From the NCBI RefSeq assembly GCF_025398035.1, contig NZ_CP104558.1, positions 310,001 to 374,000 of the forward strand: DNA of 64,000 nucleotides, in the 5' to 3' direction. Positions 8,784 through 17,149 of the stretch are shown piece by piece (the stretch's first letter is position 1; each line of letters begins with the position of its first letter). Made by a program: the position numbers and the translations under genes. The notes beneath the pieces are model-generated. The model did not search any database. It was not told the DNA's origin and was given only the letters and a program-made list of their open reading frames with translations. The stretch comes from Rossellomorea vietnamensis (lineage in GTDB: Bacteria; Bacillota; Bacilli; Bacillales; Bacillaceae_B).

Positions 8784-9391
8784 CGAAAGTCAAAGTGTGC
8801 GGCATCAGAAGACAGGTAGAAGCCGAGTGGGCATTAAATGCGGGAGCTGATGCCATAGGGTTCGTGTTTGCCGAGAGTAAAAGGAAAGTCGATGTTGAGA
8901 AAGCCGCACAGATCAGCAAATCCGTTTCTACAGATTTATTAAAGATCGGTGTGTTTGTGAATGAATCAAAAGAAAGACTGGAAGAAATCTTTCATCTCGT
9001 GCAGCTCGATTATGTTCAGCTGCATGGGGATGAATCAGTGGAATTCTGTGAATCTCTCAATCTCCCTTTTATCAAGGCGATTTCGGTGAGGGAAAGAAAG
9101 GATCTGAAAGGGATCGAGGAATTTCCGGGAGAGATGGTTTTGTTGGATAGCGGAAAGGGACCCCATCGTGGTGGCAATGGCACCACATTCAATTGGGAGT
9201 ATGCACATTCAATCAACATTCCTCAGCAGCTGATTCTTGCAGGAGGGTTAAATCCGGACAATGTCAGGGAAGCCATCACACAGGTCCGTCCCTATATGGT
9301 GGATGTCTCGAGCGGGGTTGAGACGGATGGGGAGAAAGACCGAGTAAAGATGGAAGCATTCATAAGGGAAGCAAAATCGGTGTTTGAATAA
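8780..9391 (+). CDS. trpF: Phosphoribosylanthranilate isomerase TrpF
   Basis: 203-residue TIM-barrel enzyme for the Amadori rearrangement of phosphoribosylanthranilate. The N-terminal KVCGIRR contains the catalytic Cys. Also present are GFVFAESKR, VQLHGDE, LLDSGKGPHRGGNGTTFNW (with the catalytic Asp), LAGGLNPDNV and VDVSSGVETDGEKD. It starts by ATGA overlap with trpC, consistent with tight translational coupling. Its length is usual for the family. Confidence 0.95.
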   Translation: MTKVKVCGIRRQVEAEWALNAGADAIGFVFAESKRKVDVEKAAQISKSVSTDLLKIGVFVNESKERLEEIFHLVQLDYVQLHGDESVEFCESLNLPFIKAISVRERKDLKGIEEFPGEMVLLDSGKGPHRGGNGTTFNWEYAHSINIPQQLILAGGLNPDNVREAITQVRPYMVDVSSGVETDGEKDRVKMEAFIREAKSVFE

Positions 9392-9418
9392 ATGAAAACA
9401 GTGAATGGAGGAAGAAGA

Positions 9419-10621
9419 ATGTTATATGCACAACCAGATCATAAAGGACTGTTTGGTCAATTTGGTGGAAGGTTCGTTCCTGAATCATTAATGAAAGCCG
9501 TTCAGGAACTCGAGTCCGCTTACGATGAAGCAATCAATGATGTACGTTTTCAAGAGAGGCTGCAAAGCTACTTAAAGGATTATGTAGGAAGGGAAAATCC
9601 TCTCTACTTTGCAGAAAACCTCAGCAGGCAGATAGGGGGAGCCAAAATCTATTTGAAGCGGGAAGATCTGAATCACACAGGTGCCCATAAAATCAACAAC
9701 ACGATCGGTCAGGCCCTCCTTGCTGAACGGATGGGGAAAAGAAAAGTCGTAGCAGAAACGGGAGCAGGTCAACATGGGGTCGCAACCGCCACCGTATGTG
9801 CCCTATTAAACCTTGATTGTGTCATTTTCATGGGTGCGGAAGATATCCGCAGGCAGAAACTGAATGTATTCAGGATGGAGTTGCTAGGTGCAAAGGTCAT
9901 CAGCGTCACCCAGGGAAGTGCCACATTGAAGGATGCCGTGAATGAAGCGCTGCGTTACTGGGTAGCCAATGTTGAAGACACTCATTATATTATGGGGTCC
10001 GTTTTAGGTCCGCACCCATTTCCGAAGATGGTCCGGGACTTCCAAAGTATCATTGGAAAAGAAACGAAGAAACAATTCTATGAAAAAGAAAAATGTCTTC
10101 CAGATGCCATCGTGGCATGTGTCGGGGGAGGAAGCAATGCCATAGGGATGTTCCACCCGTTTATTGAAGACAAAGAAGTGGACTTATACGGTGTCGAGGC
10201 AGCCGGAAGCGGCATTGAAACAGAGAAGCATGCAGCCACATTGACGAAAGGGTCTGTCGGAATCCTTCATGGAAGCATGATGTATCTCCTTCAGAATGAA
10301 GAAGGGCAGGTACAGGAAGCCCATTCCATTTCAGCAGGACTTGACTACCCGGGTGTGGGGCCTGAGCACAGCTATTTAAAAGAGATTGACAGAGTCCGTT
10401 ATGCATCCATTTCTGACGGTGAAGCACTGGACGCATTCAAACAGTTATCACAGACGGAAGGTATCATTCCTGCACTTGAAAGCTCCCATGCCGTTGCCTA
10501 CGCGGTGAAGCTGGCTGAAGGCATGACAAAGGATCAATCACTCGTCATATGTCTATCCGGGAGAGGAGATAAAGATGTTGAACAAGTAAAAGAGTTATTG
10601 GGAGGTAGTCAGCATGGGTAA
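9419..10621 (+). CDS. trpB: Tryptophan synthase beta subunit TrpB
   Basis: 400-residue PLP enzyme that condenses indole with L-serine. The PLP-binding lysine is Lys91 in [10 protein letters not shown]. The phosphate loop [12 protein letters not shown] and the [13 protein letters not shown] segment are intact. An in-frame ATG at 9392 abuts the trpF stop, but the ATG at 9419 has GGAGG seven bases upstream and gives the usual 400 residues, so it is preferred. The C-terminus overlaps trpA by 8 nt, which favours formation of the alpha2beta2 complex. Confidence 0.96.
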   Translation: MLYAQPDHKGLFGQFGGRFVPESLMKAVQELESAYDEAINDVRFQERLQSYLKDYVGRENPLYFAENLSRQIGGAKIYLKREDLNHTGAHKINNTIGQALLAERMGKRKVVAETGAGQHGVATATVCALLNLDCVIFMGAEDIRRQKLNVFRMELLGAKVISVTQGSATLKDAVNEALRYWVANVEDTHYIMGSVLGPHPFPKMVRDFQSIIGKETKKQFYEKEKCLPDAIVACVGGGSNAIGMFHPFIEDKEVDLYGVEAAGSGIETEKHAATLTKGSVGILHGSMMYLLQNEEGQVQEAHSISAGLDYPGVGPEHSYLKEIDRVRYASISDGEALDAFKQLSQTEGIIPALESSHAVAYAVKLAEGMTKDQSLVICLSGRGDKDVEQVKELLGGSQHG

Positions 10622-11405
10622 AAAATTTCTGGAAAGCAGCCTTGAAGAGGAATTAAAGCGGGGGAATAAGTTGTTCATTCCCTATGTAATGGCGGGGGAC
10701 GGTGGCATAGACACATTGATCACAACTTTAAAGAAACTTGAAGAAGGTGGAGCGACGGCCATTGAAGTCGGTATTCCGTTCTCTGATCCCGTTGCCGACG
10801 GACCGACGATTCAAGAAGCGGGTAAAAGAGCATTGGAGAAGGGAACCACACTTCGAAAAGTGTTCGACAAATTGATTGAAGGAAGGAAAGAAATTGGAAT
10901 TCCCCTGATATTTATGACCTATATCAATCCGATTTACAAGTATGGTGTAGAACGCTTCTTCGATGATTGTAATAAAGCTGGTGTAGATGGGGTGATCATT
11001 CCCGATCTGCCACTGGAGCATTACGATTTGGTTAAGCAGCCTTCGAAGGAAAAAGAAATAGCCATTATCCAATTGGCAACCCTCACAAGTCCTTTGGAAA
11101 GAGTGAAGGAGTTGGCCTCTGTGACAGAAGGGTTCCTCTATGCCGTCACGATTAATGGAATTACCGGAACAAGAGAGGGGTTTGCCGAGAATATATCCCG
11201 TCATTTAATCAAGCTTAAGAGCAACAGTCCAGTTCCGGTTCTGGCTGGATTTGGGATATCGAGCCCCGATCATGTACGGAGCATGAGCGAAAGCTGTGAT
11301 GGGGTAGTGGTCGGAAGTAAGATTATAGACCTTATTCAAAAAGACTCATTTGATGAAATCAGGGAGTTAATCGGAGCGTCAAAGACAGGAGCTTTTCATT
11401 CGTGA
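10614..11405 (+). CDS. trpA: Tryptophan synthase alpha subunit TrpA
   Basis: 263-residue TIM barrel that cleaves indole-3-glycerol phosphate to indole and glyceraldehyde-3-phosphate and channels indole to TrpB. Catalytic acids Glu51 and Asp62 lie in [14 protein letters not shown]. The family motifs [34 protein letters not shown] and VLAGFGIS follow. GGGAGG is upstream of the ATG and within the end of trpB. Last gene of the operon; the stop lies inside a terminator-like hairpin. Confidence 0.95.
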   Translation: MGKKFLESSLEEELKRGNKLFIPYVMAGDGGIDTLITTLKKLEEGGATAIEVGIPFSDPVADGPTIQEAGKRALEKGTTLRKVFDKLIEGRKEIGIPLIFMTYINPIYKYGVERFFDDCNKAGVDGVIIPDLPLEHYDLVKQPSKEKEIAIIQLATLTSPLERVKELASVTEGFLYAVTINGITGTREGFAENISRHLIKLKSNSPVPVLAGFGISSPDHVRSMSESCDGVVVGSKIIDLIQKDSFDEIRELIGASKTGAFHS

Positions 11406-11422
11406 ATTCCGCCTGTTTTGTT
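11385..11422 (+). terminator. Probable trp operon terminator
   Basis: An imperfect hairpin ACAGG / CCTGT encloses an inner TTCA-TTCG-TGAA tetraloop stem with an internal loop between them, followed by TTTTGTT. It includes the trpA stop codon. The stem is interrupted, so confidence is moderate. Confidence 0.55.
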
Positions 11423-11551
11423 AAAAAATGTAGAAGTTCATGAACTGAATCTAAACGATTGTTAAATAAAGGTAAATAGCCTTCTCATACTCTGAAAAAT
11501 CAGTATGATAAAGATGTAGTTGAACAAAGCATCATACTAGGAGGCTATAAA

Positions 11552-11707
11552 ATGAAAAGTATGAAAAAGTGGTTGTTAATGTTCATGACAGCACTATCAG
11601 TAGTAACTTTTGCAGCCGGATGCAGCAGCGACTCAGAAGATGACACAGGAACAGAAGAGAACATGGATGAAGAAAGTAATACAGACGAGAGCAACACAGA
11701 GGAGTAA
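11552..11707 (+). CDS. Small acidic lipoprotein (51 aa), unknown function
   Basis: 51-residue protein with a lipoprotein signal: basic start MKSMKKW, a hydrophobic core, and lipobox FAAGC with Cys24 as the predicted lipidated residue. The mature part is only about 28 residues and is almost wholly Asp, Glu, Ser, Thr and Asn. ACTAGGAGG stands before the ATG. It is a single gene between trpA and a terminator at 11715. No function is recognisable; a very short acidic lipid-anchored peptide is odd but appears complete. Confidence 0.7.
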   Translation: MKSMKKWLLMFMTALSVVTFAAGCSSDSEDDTGTEENMDEESNTDESNTEE

Positions 11708-11714
11708 AAGATCT

Positions 11715-11746
11715 ACAGCCGATCCTTATGGGGTCGGCTGTTTCCT
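11715..11746 (+). terminator. Terminator after small lipoprotein
   Basis: Stem ACAGCCGATCC / GGGTCGGCTGT with a short TTATG loop, then TTTCCTT. It may also serve the convergent methyltransferase gene. Confidence 0.75.
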
Positions 11747-11758
11747 TGACATGATGAA

Positions 11759-12355
11759 TTATTTTACACCTTTTATGGAGACAGTCAGTGCAGGAGTTAC
11801 ATCTTTATAGGATAGAGAAATATTTTTAAAGCCGGTTTCCTTTAGAGCCTGTGAAATTTCTTCACCATAGCGTCTAGCTTTGCTGTCCCGTTCTTCATCT
11901 CCACGGGGCTGAACGGTAATGAGGAGGGTGCCACCGGTTTTAAGCATCTTGTATAAATGGCTGAGTGCCTGCTTCTGATCATTCCATAATGGGTAATTAT
12001 TAACGGAAAAGATCCGATCGTACTGAGCATCGTATAACTCGAATTGACTGATGTCCTGAACAAACAGGCGAACCCTGCCTTTCTCTATCGCTTTCTGATT
12101 CTTGTTTTCAGCCGCATCTTTCATTGTTTCAGAAAGATCGACCCCGTCCACAAAGGTATCAGGGAATCGAGTGGAAATGCGCTTAATACAATATCCCGGC
12201 CCATATCCCACTTCAAGAACGCGATCGCCATTTTCGATGGACAGTTGTTTGATGGACCAGTTGTTGATCTTCCGATTATCAAACTCCATCACTTTGCCCA
12301 CAACCCAGCCAAGGATTCCTTTCGGGCGCTTAAATTGTTTCTGTAGCGTAAACAA
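11759..12355 (-). CDS. Class I SAM-dependent methyltransferase
   Basis: 198-residue methyltransferase. SAM-binding motif I reads VLEVGYGPGYCIKRI (near residues 47-61), with the acidic VDGVDLSE loop (motif II) downstream and LKTGGTLLIT as post-motif III. An N-terminal FKRPKGILGWVVGK segment resembles ubiquinone/phospholipid-type methyltransferases of Bacillus, but the substrate is not known. The TTG start is preceded by GAGGTGATG at good spacing. It is transcribed convergently to the small lipoprotein gene. Confidence 0.8.
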   Translation of the reverse strand: MFTLQKQFKRPKGILGWVVGKVMEFDNRKINNWSIKQLSIENGDRVLEVGYGPGYCIKRISTRFPDTFVDGVDLSETMKDAAENKNQKAIEKGRVRLFVQDISQFELYDAQYDRIFSVNNYPLWNDQKQALSHLYKMLKTGGTLLITVQPRGDEERDSKARRYGEEISQALKETGFKNISLSYKDVTPALTVSIKGVK

Positions 12356-12446
12356 CAGGGCATCACCTCATTTCCTGTATTTTATAATGAATGTTCTATC
12401 TTTCAATTTTCCACGAATCCTGTGAATTAAAACCTTGACTGGAATG

Positions 12447-12479
12447 TTGCAATTTTTTGAAAAAGTGGCATAATATAAT
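12447..12479 (+). promoter_or_regulatory. Probable promoter of the metG T-box
   Basis: TTGCAA at 12447-12452 and CATAAT at 12469-12474 (16-bp spacer); an overlapping TATAAT is at 12474-12479. This places transcription start just upstream of the T-box stem I. Confidence 0.4.
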
Positions 12480-12489
12480 CAAATCTAAT

Positions 12490-12785
12490 TTGCGTTGATG
12501 AGAAGAGTACATAGTGAAATCACCTTATCAGAGAGCTTCGGAAGCTGAAAAGAAGCAGGGAGATTCTCTATGGAAAATGGTCTCGGAGCATTCTACCCGA
12601 ACCGATGGGGTGTAGGGTAGAACGGGGATGGGCGTCCGTTATCACTGTCACGGTATAAGGGCTTATCTTGCTCCGTACTTGTTGAGGTAGTCTTGCGTGA
12701 GCGAGCTATAAACTAAGGTGGTACCACGAGCTTAACCCCTCGTCCTTGGATGTCTTTCGATATCTATTAGGACGAGGGGTTTTAT
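12490..12785 (+). promoter_or_regulatory. T-box leader (tRNA-Met specifier AUG) of metG
   Basis: Stem I motif GAAGAGTAC is near 12502-12510. The specifier loop GGAAAATGGTC has AUG at 12577-12579. The T-box AAGGTGGTACCACGAG is at 12715-12730. The terminator is a perfect stem CCCCTCGTCCT (12736-12746) / AGGACGAGGGG (12769-12779) followed by TTTTATTTATT. The bulge UGGU would pair with ACCA, matching the usual A discriminator of tRNA-Met. Low charging of tRNA-Met would switch on the synthetase gene. Confidence 0.93.
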
Positions 12786-12807
12786 TTATTTCGAGGAGGA
12801 AACCACT

Positions 12808-14451
12808 ATGACTGTTTTTATAGGAGGGGCTTGGCCATACGCCAATGGCTCCCTGCATTTGGGACACATCGCTGCATTGCTGCCGGGTGATATCATTGCC
12901 CGTTATTACCGCTTGAAAGGGGAAAGGGTTCTGTATGTTTCAGGGAGCGACTGCAATGGCACCCCGATCGGGATTCGGGCGGCGCAAGTTGGGATAAAGG
13001 TAGAAGAAGTGGCAGATCGCTACCATGAGGAGTTTGTCCGCTCCTTTCAATCACTGGGATTCAGCTATGATGAGTACACAAGGACGGATCACCCGTATCA
13101 TCATCGGGAGGTACAAAGGATCTTTACCACCCTTTATGAACAGGGGTGGTTGTATGAAAAAGAAGTCGAGCAAGTATACTGTTTGAACGATCAGCGTTTC
13201 CTGCCTGACCGGTTCGTAGAAGGAACCTGTCCGGTCTGCGGTTCGAAGGCGAGGGGAGATCAATGTGATCATTGCTCCACTGTGCTGGATTCAACGGACT
13301 TATTAGATAAAAGCTGTAAGCTATGCGGACATGAACCGGTTCTTAAAACGACCACACATTTATACTTTGCCCTTTCCAAATTCCAGCAACCATTAGAGAG
13401 GCTGATGAAGGAACAGAAAGGAAAGTGGAGGGAAAATGCAGTCCAGCTTACTAGCCGCTATCTTGAAGAGGGACTGAAGGACCGGCCGGTAACAAGAGAT
13501 TTGGAAAATGGGGTGGAGGTTCCGATTGAGGGATTCCGGGACAAGAAGATTTATGTGTGGATTGAAGCGGTGTGTGGATATTTGAGTGCATCAAAGAAAT
13601 GGGCCGGGGAGGGGAAAGGTAGCCTGAACGAATTTTGGGCTAAAGATACGCTCTCTTATTATGTACATGGAAAAGATAATATTCCATTTCATACGATTAT
13701 TTGGCCAGCCGTCCTTCTGGGCATGAATGAAGAAACCCATTTACCGGGTCACATTGTCTCAAATGAGTATCTGACATTGGAGAAAAGTAAAATATCGACG
13801 AGCCAGAATTGGGCTGTCTGGGTAAAGGATCTTCTTAGTGATTACCATCCTGATACGATTCGCTATTTTCTGACGATCAATGCACCTGAAAAGAGAGACG
13901 CAGACTTTTCATGGAGAGAATTTATTTATAGCCATAACAGTGAACTTCTCGGTGCTTTCGGAAACCTTGTACAACGTACCGTGAAATTCTACAAGAAAGA
14001 ATTCGGTGAGAACCTGATCATAACCAAAGTAGATGAGAGGGCCCAACAGAAAGTGGATGAGGTATTCTCATCTGTCGGTCACTGGATTGAATCTGGAAGT
14101 ACGAGACAGGGACTTGAAGAAGTATTTGAATTCATCAGGTGGTGTAATAAACGTTTTGATGAACAGAAGCCATGGGTAATAGTGAAAGAAAACAGGGAAG
14201 AGGGGAAAAGGATACTTGAAGAATTCATTTATTTCATCAGTAATCTTAGAAGTATTCTCGAACCTTTTATACCTTTTACAGCTTCAAAGGTCGGGGAGCA
14301 GTTGGGGATGACCCATCAACCGCTTTGGGAAAGGGTATCCCTCCCCTTAAAGCTGACAATAGAAAATGCTCTACCATTGTTCAACCGGATTGATTTGGAA
14401 TGGATCGATTTAGAAAGGGAAAAGCTGATTGGAAAATCCAAAGGAGAATGA
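12808..14451 (+). CDS. metG: Methionyl-tRNA synthetase, type-1-like (double zinc knuckle)
   Basis: 547-residue class I aminoacyl-tRNA synthetase that charges tRNA-Met. HIGH motif is HLGH at 17-20 and the KMSKS equivalent is KISTS at 328-332. Cysteines at 141, 144, 153, 156, 170 and 173 form a two-knuckle zinc insertion, unlike the single or absent knuckle of the main B. subtilis MetRS. The protein lacks the C-terminal tRNA-binding domain of the usual 650-660-residue Bacillus enzyme. Similar second MetRS genes are known in the B. cereus group. It is therefore likely a paralogue in addition to a housekeeping metS elsewhere, which cannot be confirmed here. GAGGAGG precedes the ATG; control is by the Met T-box. 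Confidence 0.9.
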   Translation: MTVFIGGAWPYANGSLHLGHIAALLPGDIIARYYRLKGERVLYVSGSDCNGTPIGIRAAQVGIKVEEVADRYHEEFVRSFQSLGFSYDEYTRTDHPYHHREVQRIFTTLYEQGWLYEKEVEQVYCLNDQRFLPDRFVEGTCPVCGSKARGDQCDHCSTVLDSTDLLDKSCKLCGHEPVLKTTTHLYFALSKFQQPLERLMKEQKGKWRENAVQLTSRYLEEGLKDRPVTRDLENGVEVPIEGFRDKKIYVWIEAVCGYLSASKKWAGEGKGSLNEFWAKDTLSYYVHGKDNIPFHTIIWPAVLLGMNEETHLPGHIVSNEYLTLEKSKISTSQNWAVWVKDLLSDYHPDTIRYFLTINAPEKRDADFSWREFIYSHNSELLGAFGNLVQRTVKFYKKEFGENLIITKVDERAQQKVDEVFSSVGHWIESGSTRQGLEEVFEFIRWCNKRFDEQKPWVIVKENREEGKRILEEFIYFISNLRSILEPFIPFTASKVGEQLGMTHQPLWERVSLPLKLTIENALPLFNRIDLEWIDLEREKLIGKSKGE

Positions 14452-14452
14452 A

Positions 14453-14941
14453 ATGAAAATCGTCATTGTCTCTGACACTCATATGCCGAGAAAAGGAAGG
14501 GGACTCCCTCCCATCCTTCAGAAAGATCTTATGGAGAGTGATCTCATCATTCATGGGGGAGATTTCGGGACCCATGATGTATATATGGAATTCAGGGGGT
14601 ACGGGGAATTGATTGCCGTTGCTGGAAATGTCGATGACCTTGAACTTCAATCCCTTCTGCCGAAAAGAAGGATCATAGAAAGAAAGGGCATGAAAATCGG
14701 TATAACACATGGAGACGGGAAGGGGAAAACCACTGAAAAAAGGGCTCTGGAGGCCTTTGACGATGTGGATGTGGATGTGATCATCTTCGGTCACTCCCAC
14801 ATCCCCTATTCCCGCTTTATGAAAGGAGTCCTCTTATTCAACCCAGGCTCTCCAACCGATAAACGAAAGCTTCCATACTATTCCCACGGTGTATTGACAA
14901 TCGGAGACACCTGGAAGATCGAGCACATATTTTATAAATAA
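14453..14941 (+). CDS. Metallophosphoesterase (YfcE/MJ0936-like phosphodiesterase)
   Basis: 162-residue calcineurin-like phosphoesterase with the dinuclear-metal ligands in the expected order: SDTHMP (D, H), HGGDFGT, AVAGNVDD (GNxD), THGDGKG, and FGHSHIPYS (GHSH). It is a small stand-alone phosphodiesterase; the natural substrate is unknown. The ATG at 14453 follows AAGGAG by six bases, so the longer in-frame start at 14429 inside metG is rejected. It begins directly after the metG stop and so shares the Met T-box transcript. Confidence 0.85.
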   Translation: MKIVIVSDTHMPRKGRGLPPILQKDLMESDLIIHGGDFGTHDVYMEFRGYGELIAVAGNVDDLELQSLLPKRRIIERKGMKIGITHGDGKGKTTEKRALEAFDDVDVDVIIFGHSHIPYSRFMKGVLLFNPGSPTDKRKLPYYSHGVLTIGDTWKIEHIFYK

Positions 14942-14945
14942 AAAG

Positions 14946-14976
14946 AAAAAGCACAGTGGCTGAACTGTGCTTTTTT
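14946..14976 (+). terminator. Bidirectional terminator
   Basis: AAAAAGCACAGT / ACTGTGCTTTTTT with loop GGCTGA. T-runs on both strands serve the converging phosphoesterase and acetyltransferase genes. Confidence 0.9.
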
Positions 14977-14978
14977 CA

Positions 14979-15806
14979 TTATTTAATGGGATATCGATAA
15001 TACTCTTGACTATAAAAGGTTTGAAAACCACTTGATTCATAAAGATTCAGTGCCTTGCTGTTCGCGGCAGCCACATCAAGGTATATATCATCGGTCCATT
15101 TGGATTCCTGCATCACGACCTGTGACAATGCATTTCTTCCAATTCCCTTTCCCTGAAAAGATGGGAAGACCGCAAACCCGTAAATGAAACTTTTTTTGTC
15201 CGCACGTTGAACCCTTATTTTTCCAACCACTTTCTCATCATAGATGATCATAAGATTTCCTTCCCTGGACTCTTCAAATAGCCTCTTGGTATAGGATTCA
15301 GCATCACTTCTGACAACCCCGAAACAGGTTTCATCAAGGTCGATGATGGTTTCGATATCCTGTTTATCCGCTGTTTTGATTCCGACAGAATCAGAATCTA
15401 TGATCAACTCTTTTTTATTCCATTTCATTTCATATTCCGTGAAATCATAGACAGCGTCCATATGTGATATAAATCCTTTTCCAGATGTCGAAGATCCCGG
15501 AATATTAAGTAAGAGCGTGTTGACCGTACGGGAATTTAAAGAGTGAAGTGCTTCTTGAAACAGTTCTTGGAACAGGTGCTGACGACGGAATTGAGGATGG
15601 ATCATCCCACATATTTCGTAGGAATCACCAAATCCGTATATTCCTAAAAATCCGACCAGACGGCCATCCTTATAAAGAAGGAAATCATCTTGATCGTTCT
15701 TTCTCTTCTTTAGCATTTCCCAGTTCAATTTTAAGTTTATCCCTTCAAAATCCTCGCAGACATCCTGAAGATCCCTTATATCTTGAAGTTGTGTAGAAGT
15801 AAGCAT
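14979..15806 (-). CDS. Tandem-domain GNAT N-acetyltransferase
   Basis: 275-residue protein with two GNAT-like halves. The C-terminal half has a full acetyl-CoA motif GFAVFPSFQGKGIGRNALS (Q/R-x-x-G-x-G) and LDVAAANSKALNLYESSGF. The N-terminal half has a weaker version around GMIHPQFRRQHLFQELF. The acceptor is unknown. Start ATG follows AAAGGGGGATAACGA. A lone gene between a bidirectional terminator and an AT-rich 120-bp spacer. Confidence 0.8.
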   Translation of the reverse strand: MLTSTQLQDIRDLQDVCEDFEGINLKLNWEMLKKRKNDQDDFLLYKDGRLVGFLGIYGFGDSYEICGMIHPQFRRQHLFQELFQEALHSLNSRTVNTLLLNIPGSSTSGKGFISHMDAVYDFTEYEMKWNKKELIIDSDSVGIKTADKQDIETIIDLDETCFGVVRSDAESYTKRLFEESREGNLMIIYDEKVVGKIRVQRADKKSFIYGFAVFPSFQGKGIGRNALSQVVMQESKWTDDIYLDVAAANSKALNLYESSGFQTFYSQEYYRYPIK

Positions 15807-15895
15807 TCGTTATCCCCCTTTTCCCGAAAGAGAAAGAATTTTCTTACTTGATTTTATTTTATGAGCATTATTTATACAAGAGAATTTTGTTTTTT

Positions 15896-15923
15896 CATAG
15901 AAAAACCATGTTGTGAAACATGG
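15896..15923 (-). terminator. Terminator of DUF3900-like gene
   Basis: On the minus strand CCATGTT-TCAC-AACATGG is followed by TTTTT. It lies 8 bp downstream of the stop codon at 15931. Confidence 0.7.
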
Positions 15924-15930
15924 CTCCATC

Positions 15931-16992
15931 TCATTCCTTATCCTGTATCCGTTGAATCACTTCATGGAGTTCATCCGGCTTTAAAAATTCCAATGGGGAG
16001 AATCCTTTTTCAAACATGACGGACTCGCTTTCAATCATAAGGACGTATCGACCGTTCACTTTCGCCAAGTGGATGCTGTCTCCGAAATCTGAGAGAAGGG
16101 CTTTTACTGAAACATGGTCAAGCTTCACTTTCAGTTCCACTTCAGGGGACTGCTCGACGATTTGGGAAGTCGCTTCCACGACTTGTTCCGTCGTGAATCG
16201 TTCCTGCAGCTCACGCTTTGGACTGATGGCCCATTCTTCCACTGCTTCTTCAAATTCGACCCGTTCATCACTTTCTTCAGCATAGGTTTCAGATATATGT
16301 TCCTTTACCATGCCGTATACTTGTGATTTGACGATTTCGGGCATGGATTTTTCATACTCCACCCATTTCAGGAAATCTTCAAAGTATCTGGCGTGTGAAG
16401 CTTGATGGATTTTGATTTCGGCTGAATCCATCATGCCTTCTTCAGGCATATACGGATATTGAATGGATTTCATATTTTTCGTCGTGATCGCCATTTCTAC
16501 ATTATGTATCAGGGTTGCTTCATCTGTAATGGTGGCAACCTTTGGTTCGAAATCACATTTCATGAGGAATAAAAAGGGATCATCAAAAAATTTGGTGAGC
16601 TTTGCGGTGGCTACCAAAAACGCGCCGCCCCGAATAGCGCTGGTTTCTATGTACATTTGGACAATCTGATCACATGCTTCACGAAAATCTTCTTTACTTT
16701 CAGCATAACGGGTTCGATGAAGTAAATTGTAGTTTGGATTTGATGTAAGCTCATGACCTGGTTCCACAACAAAGCGGCCAATTTTAGTGGGGGCGGAATC
16801 TGACTTGGAGTGCCTGTCCACCTTGCGTTTGACGATCTTCGTCAGTTCACCGTCCAGGAAGCTTTTGAGGGGGCTTTCCTCATATTCATTACCTGTTAAT
16901 GTTTGAAAGTGCTTATGTCGTTTATCTGCTTCTTCGCCTTTTCCTTCTACCTGAATTAAATAAAAGGAAAGATGCTGTATCGTAAAATCCAT
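15931..16992 (-). CDS. DUF3900-like conserved Bacillus protein
   Basis: 353-residue soluble, highly charged protein with no signal peptide or membrane segment. Overall features (start MDFTIQHLSFYLIQVEG, long acidic middle, length near 350) match my memory of the DUF3900 family found in Bacillaceae, whose function is unknown. Some segments recall nucleoid-associated proteins of the NdpA type, for example RGGAFLVATAKLTKFFDD, but this is not conclusive. CAGGAGAACAAATC precedes the ATG. Single gene with its own terminator. Confidence 0.65.
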   Translation of the reverse strand: MDFTIQHLSFYLIQVEGKGEEADKRHKHFQTLTGNEYEESPLKSFLDGELTKIVKRKVDRHSKSDSAPTKIGRFVVEPGHELTSNPNYNLLHRTRYAESKEDFREACDQIVQMYIETSAIRGGAFLVATAKLTKFFDDPFLFLMKCDFEPKVATITDEATLIHNVEMAITTKNMKSIQYPYMPEEGMMDSAEIKIHQASHARYFEDFLKWVEYEKSMPEIVKSQVYGMVKEHISETYAEESDERVEFEEAVEEWAISPKRELQERFTTEQVVEATSQIVEQSPEVELKVKLDHVSVKALLSDFGDSIHLAKVNGRYVLMIESESVMFEKGFSPLEFLKPDELHEVIQRIQDKE

Positions 16993-17149
16993 GATTTGTT
17001 CTCCTGACCTGATTAGATTCGACTTCTTATGATTTTACATCCATTGTTACAGTATAGAAAAGCATAAAAGGTTCGTCAATTGACTTATGAATGGGGAGGA
17101 TTGAGAGATACTATCTAGTAGCTTGATAAAACGTAAGGTGGTGAGCTTG

